Positions 1 through 5,489 of a stretch of DNA of 5,506 bases are shown one piece after another (position 1 is the stretch's first letter; every line of letters starts with the position of its first letter). The notes beneath the pieces were generated by a model. The model saw nothing but the letters and a program-made list of their open reading frames with translations, did no database searches and was not told where the DNA came from. A program made the translations under genes and the position numbers. The stretch comes from Flavobacteriales bacterium (lineage in GTDB: Bacteria > Bacteroidota > Bacteroidia > Flavobacteriales_D > Sanyastnellaceae), in contig JAPKAW010000129.1 of NCBI GenBank assembly GCA_028825055.1, positions 1-5,506 on the forward strand. The letters are read 5' to 3'.

Positions 1-17
1 CATAACCAGCATTAACC

Positions 18-464
18 ATGAATCTCAGCAATCTGCAACACGCAGCTGGATCTAGGAAGCAGCGCAAGCGAGTTGGTCGCGGTGAAGGATCCGGTCACGG
101 AGGAACTTCAACACGTGGACATAAAGGCGCAAAATCCCGTTCTGGCTACAAGAGTAAAATCGGTTTTGAAGGTGGTCAACAGCCTCTTCAACGTCGAGTA
201 CCTAAATTCGGCTTTACCAACCCTAACCGGGTTGAGTATAAAGGAATCAACTTGGACACCCTTCAGGAATTGATCGAACGCAAGTCTTTGAAAACTGTCA
301 AATTGCAAGATTTGATGGACAATGGTCTCGCTGGAAAGCGTGACTTGATCAAAGTTTTGGGCCGCGGTGAACTGACATCAGGTGTTTCAATAGAAGCGCA
401 TAAATTCTCTGCTTCAGCGCGGACGGCCATTGAGGCTGCTGGCGGTCAAGTAGCGGAGGTTTAA
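18..464 (+). CDS. rplO: 50S ribosomal protein L15 (uL15)
   Basis: This is a structural protein of the large ribosomal subunit that acts in late 50S assembly around 23S rRNA. The 148-residue length is normal for the family. The glycine- and basic-rich N-terminal extension is clear (GRGEGSGHGGTSTRGHKG, about residues 20-37), followed by the signature FEGGQQPLQRRVPKFGF (about residues 50-66). The C-terminal globular part ends in AIEAAGGQVAEV. The start at MNLSNLQ matches the conserved family N-terminus, and no Shine-Dalgarno sequence precedes it. Only 17 bases lie upstream; they probably hold the end of rpmD (L30), with in-window stop triplets at 3-5 and 13-15, but too little is visible to call that gene. 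secY follows after 12 bases, the usual spc operon arrangement. Confidence 0.98.
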   Translation: MNLSNLQHAAGSRKQRKRVGRGEGSGHGGTSTRGHKGAKSRSGYKSKIGFEGGQQPLQRRVPKFGFTNPNRVEYKGINLDTLQELIERKSLKTVKLQDLMDNGLAGKRDLIKVLGRGELTSGVSIEAHKFSASARTAIEAAGGQVAEV

Positions 465-476
465 TTCAACTATCGC

Positions 477-1826
477 ATGAAGAATTTCTTTACTCAAATC
501 AGAAACATCTGGAACCACGAAGAGCTGCGCAAGAAATTGGGCATCACGTTGGGGTTAATTTTGATTTATCGGATTGGTTCGTTCATTGTGATTCCAGGTG
601 TCAATAGTGACGTTTTGGCGGAGCAAATGGCATCTTCTGGAAGCGGTGGCTTGGGTGATTTGCTTTCCTTGTTCACAGGGGGAGCATTTAGTAGGGCTTC
701 CATTTTTGCTTTGGGAATCATGCCTTACATCTCTGCATCGATTATAGTGCAGTTACTGGGCATCGCTGTTCCGGCTGTACAAAAGATGCAGGCTGAAGGT
801 GAAAGTGGTCGTAAGAAAATCAACCAGTACACCCGTTTTCTGACTATAGCGATTACGCTTGTGCAGGCTCCGGGTTACTTAGCGACTTCAGTCGTAGCAG
901 TTCCCGGTGCGGTCGCGAATCCATCCACATTTTGGTGGTTCAGCGCAATGGTTATTTTAGTGTCGTCAACCCTTGTCATCATGTGGCTTGGTGAGCGCAT
1001 TACGGACAAGGGAGTGGGTAACGGTATCTCTTTGCTGATCATGATTGGCATTATAGCGACGTTCCCTCAAGCGATCATTCAGGAATTCATCCATCCGGAT
1101 ACAGGTTTATTCTTCTTCTTGGTTGAAATGGCCTTCTTGTTGGTTGTTATTGGTTGCAGTGTTGCTCTTGTGCAGGCCTTGCGAAAGGTTCCTGTTCAAA
1201 TGGCAAAAATGCAGGCAGGAGGATCACACATGCCACAAGGAGAAGGAGCACGTAGCTTTATTCCTTTGAAGGTCAATTCGGCGGGTGTTATGCCAATCAT
1301 TTTTGCACAAGCAATCATGTTTGTTCCTTTGTACTTAACGCAGAGTGAAACATTTCAGCAGAATGCGGCTATTCAAAGTTTGGCTGACTTCAACGGCTTT
1401 TGGTACAATGCGATCTTCTTTATTATGATCGTAGTATTTACATATTTCTATACTGCGATAACGGTCAATCCCAATCAAATGGCGGATGACTTGAAGCGAC
1501 AGAATAGTTTTGTTCCAGGAATTAAGCCTGGAAAACCAACAGCTGAATTTCTGGAAAGAGTGTTGTCCAACATCACTTTACCAGGATCACTGTTTTTGGC
1601 TTTGATTGCAATCCTTCCAGCGATTGTATTCAGCCTTGGAGTAACGAATGCGCAAGGCTTTTCCATTTTCTTCGGCGGAACGTCGTTGTTGATTATGGTA
1701 GGAGTCATTTTGGATACCCTTCAACAAATTGAGAGCTATTTGCTTTCACGTCATTACGACGGTTTGATGAAGTCTGGAAAATTGCGTGGTCGTCCACAGT
1801 CACCTGTGGGCGGCATAACAGGATAA
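477..1826 (+). CDS. secY: Protein translocase channel subunit SecY
   Basis: SecY is the pore-forming subunit of the SecYEG channel in the cytoplasmic membrane, used for export and membrane-protein insertion with SecA or the ribosome. The 449 residues show ten hydrophobic segments, roughly 22-42, 72-98, 119-140, 152-172, 181-201, 211-233, 266-287, 306-330, 367-391 and 393-416. Family signatures are present: the plug region around 57-70, the TM2 run IMPYISASIIVQLL (81-94), TDKGVGNGISLLIMIGI (176-192), PLKVNSAGVMPIIFAQAI (263-280), and NPNQMADDLKRQNSFVPGIKPGKPT (331-355) in cytosolic loop C5. The C5 loop has Lys350 in PGIKPG where E. coli has the essential Arg357. The C-terminal tail RGRPQSPVGGITG is short and basic to neutral. 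The gene follows rplO by 12 bases and precedes map by 6. A GGAGG at 455-459 is too far upstream (17 bases) to act as its ribosome binding site. Confidence 0.98.
   Translation: MKNFFTQIRNIWNHEELRKKLGITLGLILIYRIGSFIVIPGVNSDVLAEQMASSGSGGLGDLLSLFTGGAFSRASIFALGIMPYISASIIVQLLGIAVPAVQKMQAEGESGRKKINQYTRFLTIAITLVQAPGYLATSVVAVPGAVANPSTFWWFSAMVILVSSTLVIMWLGERITDKGVGNGISLLIMIGIIATFPQAIIQEFIHPDTGLFFFLVEMAFLLVVIGCSVALVQALRKVPVQMAKMQAGGSHMPQGEGARSFIPLKVNSAGVMPIIFAQAIMFVPLYLTQSETFQQNAAIQSLADFNGFWYNAIFFIMIVVFTYFYTAITVNPNQMADDLKRQNSFVPGIKPGKPTAEFLERVLSNITLPGSLFLALIAILPAIVFSLGVTNAQGFSIFFGGTSLLIMVGVILDTLQQIESYLLSRHYDGLMKSGKLRGRPQSPVGGITG
1789..1814 (+). other. Candidate RNA hairpin at the secY-map junction
   Basis: Bases 1789-1799 can pair with 1804-1814 to give an 11-bp stem (nine Watson-Crick and two G-U pairs) closed by the tetraloop UCAC. 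It lies in the last codons of secY, ends 9 bases before the secY stop codon and 18 bases before the map start. No U-run follows, so it is not a classical intrinsic terminator. It also encodes the secY tail (residues about 438-446), so coding constraint could explain part of it. A role in coupling, mRNA processing or setting map translation is inference only. Confidence 0.35.
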
Positions 1827-1832
1827 CCTGAA

Positions 1833-2633
1833 ATGAGTTTTGGCCGACGCGTGCTTATAAAAACGGACGAAGAGGTCGAGCTCCTTCGGGAGAGTTCTTT
1901 GCTTGTAGGGAAAACGTTAGCAGTTGTTGCTGAAAGGATTCGTCCTGGAGTGACAACATTGCAGCTAGATGCTGTGGCGGAGGAGTTTATCCGAGACCAC
2001 GGCGCAGAACCAGGATTCAAGGGATATGGAGGCTTTCCAAATTCTTTGTGTACGTCAGTCAATGAGTCTGTCGTACATGGTATTCCAAACGATCTTCCTC
2101 TTGAGGAAGGGGACATTGTGTCCGTCGATTGTGGAGTACTAAAGAATGGTTTTTACGGAGACAGCGCGTACACCTTTGCGGTGGGCGGGATTGCTTCCGA
2201 GGTGCAAAAGCTGCTAGACGTCACCAAAGAATGCCTCCGTCTCGCCATTGAGCAAGCGGTGGTTGGAAAGCGAATCGGAGATATCGGATTTGCTTGTCAA
2301 TCACATGCTGAGCATAATGGCTACGGAGTGGTTCGGGAGTTGGTTGGTCATGGTTTGGGACGGAATTTGCATGAAGCTCCGGAAGTTCCAAATTATGGGA
2401 GACGAGGGAATGGCCCTCGCTTAATGGACGGCATGGTGCTGGCCATTGAACCCATGATCAACTTGGGTCGAAAAGAAATCATCCATGAGGATGATGGATG
2501 GACGATCGTGACGGCAGACCGTAAGGTGAGTGCACACTTCGAACACGATGTCGTAGTGCGCAAGAACCAAGCGGACGTTCTCTCGAGTTTTAATGAGATA
2601 GAAGAAGTTTTAAAGAAGAATAGAAACGTTTAA
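1833..2633 (+). CDS. map: Type I methionine aminopeptidase
   Basis: This cytosolic metalloenzyme removes the initiator methionine from new proteins when the second residue is small, after deformylation. The 266 residues form a pita-bread (M24) fold with no N-terminal zinc-finger extension, the usual bacterial type I form. All catalytic residues of the E. coli enzyme have counterparts: His82 in VNESVVHGIPND, metal ligands Asp99 (VSVDCG), Asp110 (FYGDSAYTF), His173 (GHGLGRNLHEAP), Glu206 (AIEPM) and Glu237 (FEHDVVV), plus second-shell His180. The N-terminus has about eight residues ahead of the usual TDEEVELLR start, but no alternative start lies closer. A location between secY and infA is common in Bacteroides and in Firmicutes. 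Its neighbours IF-1, S13, S11, S4 and RpoA all begin Met-Ala and should be its substrates. Confidence 0.98.
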   Translation: MSFGRRVLIKTDEEVELLRESSLLVGKTLAVVAERIRPGVTTLQLDAVAEEFIRDHGAEPGFKGYGGFPNSLCTSVNESVVHGIPNDLPLEEGDIVSVDCGVLKNGFYGDSAYTFAVGGIASEVQKLLDVTKECLRLAIEQAVVGKRIGDIGFACQSHAEHNGYGVVRELVGHGLGRNLHEAPEVPNYGRRGNGPRLMDGMVLAIEPMINLGRKEIIHEDDGWTIVTADRKVSAHFEHDVVVRKNQADVLSSFNEIEEVLKKNRNV

Positions 2634-2646
2634 GAGTTTAATCTGA

Positions 2647-2868
2647 ATGGCCAAACAAGCGTCCATAACGCAAGATGGAACAATACTCGAAGCTTTGTCA
2701 AATGCAATGTTTCGGGTGGAGTTGGAAAACGGGCACATCATCACTGCCCACATTTCTGGAAAGATGCGGATGTATTACATCAAAATCTTACCTGGAGATC
2801 GAGTTCGCGTGGACATGTCACCCTATGATTTAACAAAAGGACGGATCTCTTTCCGCTACAAGAAATAA
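2647..2868 (+). CDS. infA: Translation initiation factor IF-1
   Basis: IF-1 binds the ribosomal A site on the 30S subunit and helps IF-2 and IF-3 select the initiator tRNA and start codon. The 73 residues form a single S1/OB-fold domain, within one residue of the common 72. The diagnostic run FRVELENGHIITAHISGKMR (about 22-41) and the C-terminal VDMSPYDLTKGRISFRYKK are nearly identical to family consensus. The start at MAKQ is the conserved one, and its upstream sequence (gagtttaatctga) has no Shine-Dalgarno element. It lies 13 bases after map and 7 bases before rpmJ, so it is almost certainly co-transcribed with both. Confidence 0.99.
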   Translation: MAKQASITQDGTILEALSNAMFRVELENGHIITAHISGKMRMYYIKILPGDRVRVDMSPYDLTKGRISFRYKK

Positions 2869-2875
2869 CCGCACC

Positions 2876-2992
2876 ATGAAAGTTCGTGCCTCCCTAAAAA
2901 AACGTACCACCGACTGCAAGATTGTTCGTCGTAAAGGCCGTTTGTATGTCATCAACAAGAAGAATCCTAAAATGAAGCAACGTCAGGGTTAA
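2876..2992 (+). CDS. rpmJ: 50S ribosomal protein L36, cysteine-poor (zinc-free) type
   Basis: This 38-residue protein is the smallest of the large subunit and binds 23S rRNA late in assembly. The translation begins MKVRASLKKRTTDCKIVRRKG, continues RLYVINKKNPKM and ends KQRQG, matching L36 at both ends and in length. In the zinc-binding form the metal is held by Cys11, Cys14, Cys27 and His33. Here those positions are Thr11, Cys14, Asn27 and Met33, so only one ligand remains and zinc binding is not expected. Such C-minus L36 is typical of Bacteroidota. The stop codon (2990-2992) lies inside a 20-bp near-palindrome that spans the boundary with the rpsM group. Placement between infA and rpsM is the standard one. 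Confidence 0.97.
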   Translation: MKVRASLKKRTTDCKIVRRKGRLYVINKKNPKMKQRQG

Positions 2993-3000
2993 CCTTGACG
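2981..3000 (+). promoter_or_regulatory. Near-perfect palindrome / candidate RNA hairpin between rpmJ and rpsM
   Basis: The sequence cgtcagggtt aaccttgacg is a 20-bp inverted repeat with a single imperfect pair (G-T, which can pair as G-U in RNA). As RNA it can form an 8-bp stem with a UUAA loop. It overlaps the rpmJ stop codon and ends 18 bases before the rpsM start. An alternative pairing of 2986-2991 (gggtta) with 3006-3011 (taaccc) is a perfect 6-bp stem and excludes the first. No U-run follows, so this is not a standard terminator. In E. coli, S4 represses the alpha operon by binding a structure just at the start of rpsM; a similar role here is an analogy, not shown by sequence. Confidence 0.4.
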
Positions 3001-3018
3001 TAGCCTAACCCATCGCCC

Positions 3019-3387
3019 ATGGCACGTATAGCAGGTATCGACATTCCTCGCAATAAGCGGGGAGTCATTTCACTCACGTACATCTACGGAATCGGACGAA
3101 GTCGTTCGTCTAAAATTCTCGCAGAATGCGGAGTGTCAGAAGACAAGAAAGTTGAAGAATGGACCGACGAAGAAATCGGAGCAGTTCGGAACTCCATCAC
3201 CACCGGATTTAAGGTGGAAGGTGAATTACGTTCAGAAGTGCAGTCCCATATCAAGCGATTGATGGACATCGGTTCTAATCGAGGCATTCGCCATCGTAAT
3301 GGTTTACCATTGCGCGGTCAACGCACGAAAAACAACTCCCGAACGCGGAAAGGCAAGCGGAAGACTGTTGCGAACAAGAAGAAGTAA
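3019..3387 (+). CDS. rpsM: 30S ribosomal protein S13 (uS13)
   Basis: S13 sits in the head of the small subunit, contacts the P-site tRNA and forms bridges to the 50S subunit. The 122 residues show the family layout: the conserved start MARIAGIDIPRNKRGVISLTYIYGIG, a helix-two-turn-helix part (GIGRSRSSKIL, about 25-35), a helical middle, and the RNA-binding tail. The tail carries GIRHRNGLPLRGQRTKNNSRTRKG (about 89-112) and a lysine-rich end. Translation ends with tandem stops TAA TAG (3385-3390). The gene is preceded by 26 bases with a palindrome and followed by the longest spacer of the window (62 bases). It opens the group rpsM-rpsK-rpsD-rpoA-rplQ that forms the alpha operon in E. coli. Confidence 0.99.
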   Translation: MARIAGIDIPRNKRGVISLTYIYGIGRSRSSKILAECGVSEDKKVEEWTDEEIGAVRNSITTGFKVEGELRSEVQSHIKRLMDIGSNRGIRHRNGLPLRGQRTKNNSRTRKGKRKTVANKKK

Positions 3388-3449
3388 TAGCGACTTAATA
3401 ACGAATTAACTGGTCTCATAATGGGACTGATCACCTAAATATTCAGACG
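3388..3449 (+). promoter_or_regulatory. 62-base spacer before rpsK with a weak hairpin and a five-codon ORF
   Basis: This is the longest non-coding stretch of the window. Bases 3412-3417 (ggtctc) can pair with 3423-3428 (gggact) as a 6-bp stem with two G-U pairs and an AUAAU loop. A five-codon reading frame, ATG GGA CTG ATC ACC TAA (MGLIT, 3421-3438), starts in that hairpin and stops 11 bases before rpsK. I see no Bacteroidota-type promoter (TAnnTTTG with upstream TTTG), no terminator and no Shine-Dalgarno element. Whether it holds a protein-binding leader or is merely a looser spacer cannot be told from one sequence. Confidence 0.25.
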
Positions 3450-3833
3450 ATGGCGAAGAACGTCAAGAAAAAGAAGAAAGTGGTAGTGGAGGCCTCAGGC
3501 CAAGTCCACATCCATTCATCCTTCAACAACATCATCATTTCGCTGACCAATAATACTGGGCAAGTGATTTCTTGGTCTAGTGCCGGAAAGATGGGTTTCC
3601 GGGGCTCCAAGAAGAACACGCCTTACGCAGCTCAAGTAGCTGCGGAAGATTGCGGTCGCGAAGCGCACGATCTCGGATTGCGAAAAATCCGAGCATTTGT
3701 GAAAGGACCGGGTGCAGGTCGCGAAAGTGCGATGCGTGCCCTCCATAACATGGGGATTGAGATCATCGAAATTATCGATGTAACTCCATTTCCTCACAAC
3801 GGTTGTCGCCCTCCAAAGCGTCGCCGCGTATAA
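3450..3833 (+). CDS. rpsK: 30S ribosomal protein S11 (uS11)
   Basis: S11 lies on the platform of the small subunit, near the E-site mRNA and 16S rRNA helix 45. The 127 residues are of normal length, with a lysine-rich N-terminus followed by a run of family signatures: GQVHIHSSFNNIIISLTN (about 17-34), SAGKMGFRGSKKNTPYAAQVAAE (about 44-66), VKGPGAGRESAMRAL (about 84-98) and the C-terminal DVTPFPHNGCRPPKRRRV. The Asn117-Gly118 pair in that tail matches the site where E. coli S11 is known to form isoaspartate. The start at MAKN is preceded by an A-rich, SD-free stretch. A perfect 8-bp inverted repeat (3672-3679 with 3686-3693) lies within the gene. It stands 36 bases before rpsD. Confidence 0.99.
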   Translation: MAKNVKKKKKVVVEASGQVHIHSSFNNIIISLTNNTGQVISWSSAGKMGFRGSKKNTPYAAQVAAEDCGREAHDLGLRKIRAFVKGPGAGRESAMRALHNMGIEIIEIIDVTPFPHNGCRPPKRRRV

Positions 3834-3869
3834 TTCATCATCGTCGAATCCTAGAACTGAACAACCGAT

Positions 3870-4475
3870 ATGGCACGTTATCGCGGACCCAAATCAAAAA
3901 TCAGCCGCCGTTTTAAGGAGGCAATCTTCGGACCGGACAAAGCTCTCGAGCGCCGTCCTTATGGTCCTGGACAACACGGCAACTCTCGTCGTCGTAAAAA
4001 AGAATCAGAATACTCTGTGCAGCTTGCTGAAAAGCAAAAAGCCAAGTACACGTACGGCATTTTGGAGAAGCAATTCTCCAATATGTTCAAAGCGGCAAAC
4101 GCTCGCCAGGGCATTACTGGCGAAATTTTGCTCCAATTCTGCGAAAGCCGATTGGACAATGTCGTTTACCGCCTTGGTATAGCCTCGACTCGTCGTGGAG
4201 CCCGTCAATTGGTAACACACCGTCACGTTATGGTGAACGGCCATGTTGTCAATATTCCTTCGTATCGATTACGTCCTGGTGACGTAGTGGCTGTGCGGGA
4301 AAAAAGTAAATCCATGTCCGTGATTTCGAGTGCACTGGGTGCAACAGCTAATCGTTTGGATTGGTTGGATTGGAATGTACAGACCATGTCCGGAACGTTT
4401 ATAACCGTTCCAACGCGTGATCAAATTCCAGAGAACATCAAGGAGTCTCTCATTGTAGAATTGTATTCGAAGTAA
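3870..4475 (+). CDS. rpsD: 30S ribosomal protein S4 (uS4), zinc-free type
   Basis: S4 binds 16S rRNA early and nucleates assembly of the small-subunit body. In E. coli it also represses its own operon by binding the mRNA. The 201 residues begin MARYRGPKSKISRRFKEAIFG, pass the PYGPGQHG motif (30-37) and the helix YGILEKQFSNMF (62-73), then enter the S4 RNA-binding domain at about 91-155 (SRLDNVVYRLG, ARQLVTHRHVMVNGHVVNIPSYRLRPGDVV). The protein ends in ESLIVELYSK as usual. The N-terminal region has no cysteines; the only one is Cys91, so the four-Cys zinc site of some S4 proteins is absent. A perfect 8-bp stem with a GCAA loop (4062-4081) lies in the coding region. rpoA starts 17 bases downstream. 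Confidence 0.99.
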   Translation: MARYRGPKSKISRRFKEAIFGPDKALERRPYGPGQHGNSRRRKKESEYSVQLAEKQKAKYTYGILEKQFSNMFKAANARQGITGEILLQFCESRLDNVVYRLGIASTRRGARQLVTHRHVMVNGHVVNIPSYRLRPGDVVAVREKSKSMSVISSALGATANRLDWLDWNVQTMSGTFITVPTRDQIPENIKESLIVELYSK

Positions 4476-4492
4476 TCCAAATCCCTCATCAA

Positions 4493-5485
4493 ATGGCTAT
4501 TCTAGATTTTCAGAAACCAGACAAGGTGATCATGTTGGACTCTACAGAGTTCAACGGTCGCTTCGAATTTCGCCCGCTCGAGCCCGGATTTGGGATTACA
4601 GTAGGCAACGCATTGCGTCGAATTTTACTTTCTTCTTTGGAGGGCTATGCCATCACCACGATTAAGATCGATGGTGTTGAGCATGAATACTCAACAATCA
4701 AGGGAGTACGTGAGGACGTGACCGATATGATTTTGAACTTGAAGCAAGTTCGCTTCAAGCGTCAAATCGATGGGTCGGATGGAGAGACCGTCACCGTTAA
4801 AATTGCGGGTCAGAAATCATTCACGGCTGGAGACATTGGTAAGTATACCAGTGCGTTCCAAGTGATGAATCCAGATCATGTAATTTGTAACATGGACGAG
4901 TCCGTGAGTCTCACTATCGAAATTGTCATAGGCAAGGGACGTGGATACGTTCAAGCAGAGGACAATAAGAAGGAAGAGGTAGCTCTTGGAACGATCGCTA
5001 TCGACTCCATCTTTACGCCAATTCGTAACGTACAGTATGATGTAGAGAATTTCCGTGTTGAACAACGCACCGATTATGAGAAGTTGATTCTCCAAATCGA
5101 ATGTGATGGAAGTATCACACCGAAGGATGCTCTGCAGGAATCAGCGAAGATTTTAATTCAACACTTTATGTTGTTCAGTGATGAGCGCATTTCCTTGGAA
5201 TTAGAGGAACGTGTTGAGGTAGAAGAATTTGATGAGTCTAGCTTGCATATGCGTCAATTGCTCAAAACTAAATTGAGTGATATGGATTTGAGCGTTCGAG
5301 CATTGAATTGCCTCAAGGCCGCTGACATTGAGACTCTTGGAGAGCTGGTCAGCTACAATAAAAACGACCTATTGAAATTCCGTAACTTCGGTAAGAAGTC
5401 CTTGACGGAATTGGAAGATTTGGTTGAGAACAAAAACCTCACATTCGGTATGGATGTGAGCAAGTACAAACTCGACAAAGAGTGA
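4493..5485 (+). CDS. rpoA: DNA-directed RNA polymerase subunit alpha
   Basis: Alpha dimerises to start polymerase assembly and, through its C-terminal domain, contacts upstream promoter DNA and activators. The 330 residues have the full two-domain layout. The N-terminal domain (about 1-235) carries the dimerisation signature GNALRRILLSSLEG (38-51), then IDGVEHEYSTIKGVREDVTDMILNLK (59-84) and the distal LILQIECDGSITPKDALQESAKIL. An acidic linker (about 236-252, VEEFDES) leads to the C-terminal helix-hairpin-helix domain (about 258-320). The DNA-contact residues of E. coli alpha are conserved with an offset of four: Arg269, Asn272, Cys273, Gly300, Lys302, Ser303 and Glu306. It uses TGA, while all the other complete genes use TAA. 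rplQ begins 4 bases later, so translational coupling is likely. Confidence 0.99.
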   Translation: MAILDFQKPDKVIMLDSTEFNGRFEFRPLEPGFGITVGNALRRILLSSLEGYAITTIKIDGVEHEYSTIKGVREDVTDMILNLKQVRFKRQIDGSDGETVTVKIAGQKSFTAGDIGKYTSAFQVMNPDHVICNMDESVSLTIEIVIGKGRGYVQAEDNKKEEVALGTIAIDSIFTPIRNVQYDVENFRVEQRTDYEKLILQIECDGSITPKDALQESAKILIQHFMLFSDERISLELEERVEVEEFDESSLHMRQLLKTKLSDMDLSVRALNCLKAADIETLGELVSYNKNDLLKFRNFGKKSLTELEDLVENKNLTFGMDVSKYKLDKE

Positions 5486-5489
5486 AGCC

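Noticed and set aside
455..459. GGAGG upstream of secY that looks like a Shine-Dalgarno sequence
   Set aside because: It lies in the last codons of rplO and is 17 bases from the secY start, too far to work as a ribosome binding site. No other gene here has one.
556..563. TAATTTTG, matching the Bacteroidota -7 promoter element TAnnTTTG
   Set aside because: It is inside secY with no properly spaced upstream TTTG. About one such match is expected by chance in a window of this size.
1505..1512. TAGTTTTG, a second match to TAnnTTTG
   Set aside because: It is also within secY coding sequence, has no upstream TTTG near the expected spacing, and would point into the middle of a gene.
1754..2116. 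120-codon open frame on the minus strand across the secY-map junction
   Set aside because: It is antisense to two well-supported conserved genes, and its predicted protein is serine- and proline-rich and unlike any family I recognise. It is a shadow of the coding strand.
2981..3018. Intrinsic terminator between rpmJ and rpsM
   Set aside because: A hairpin is present but the following bases (tagcctaaccc) have no U-run, and the downstream genes belong to the same conserved cluster.
3388..3449. Possible sigma-70-like promoter (ttaact with cataat) in the rpsM-rpsK spacer
   Set aside because: The two boxes are only about 8 bases apart rather than 16-18, and Bacteroidota use a different promoter consensus.
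3516..3797. 93-codon open frame on the minus strand within rpsK
   Set aside because: It is fully inside the conserved S11 gene on the opposite strand, with no recognisable domain. Other antisense frames in rpsM, rpsD and rpoA were rejected for the same reason.
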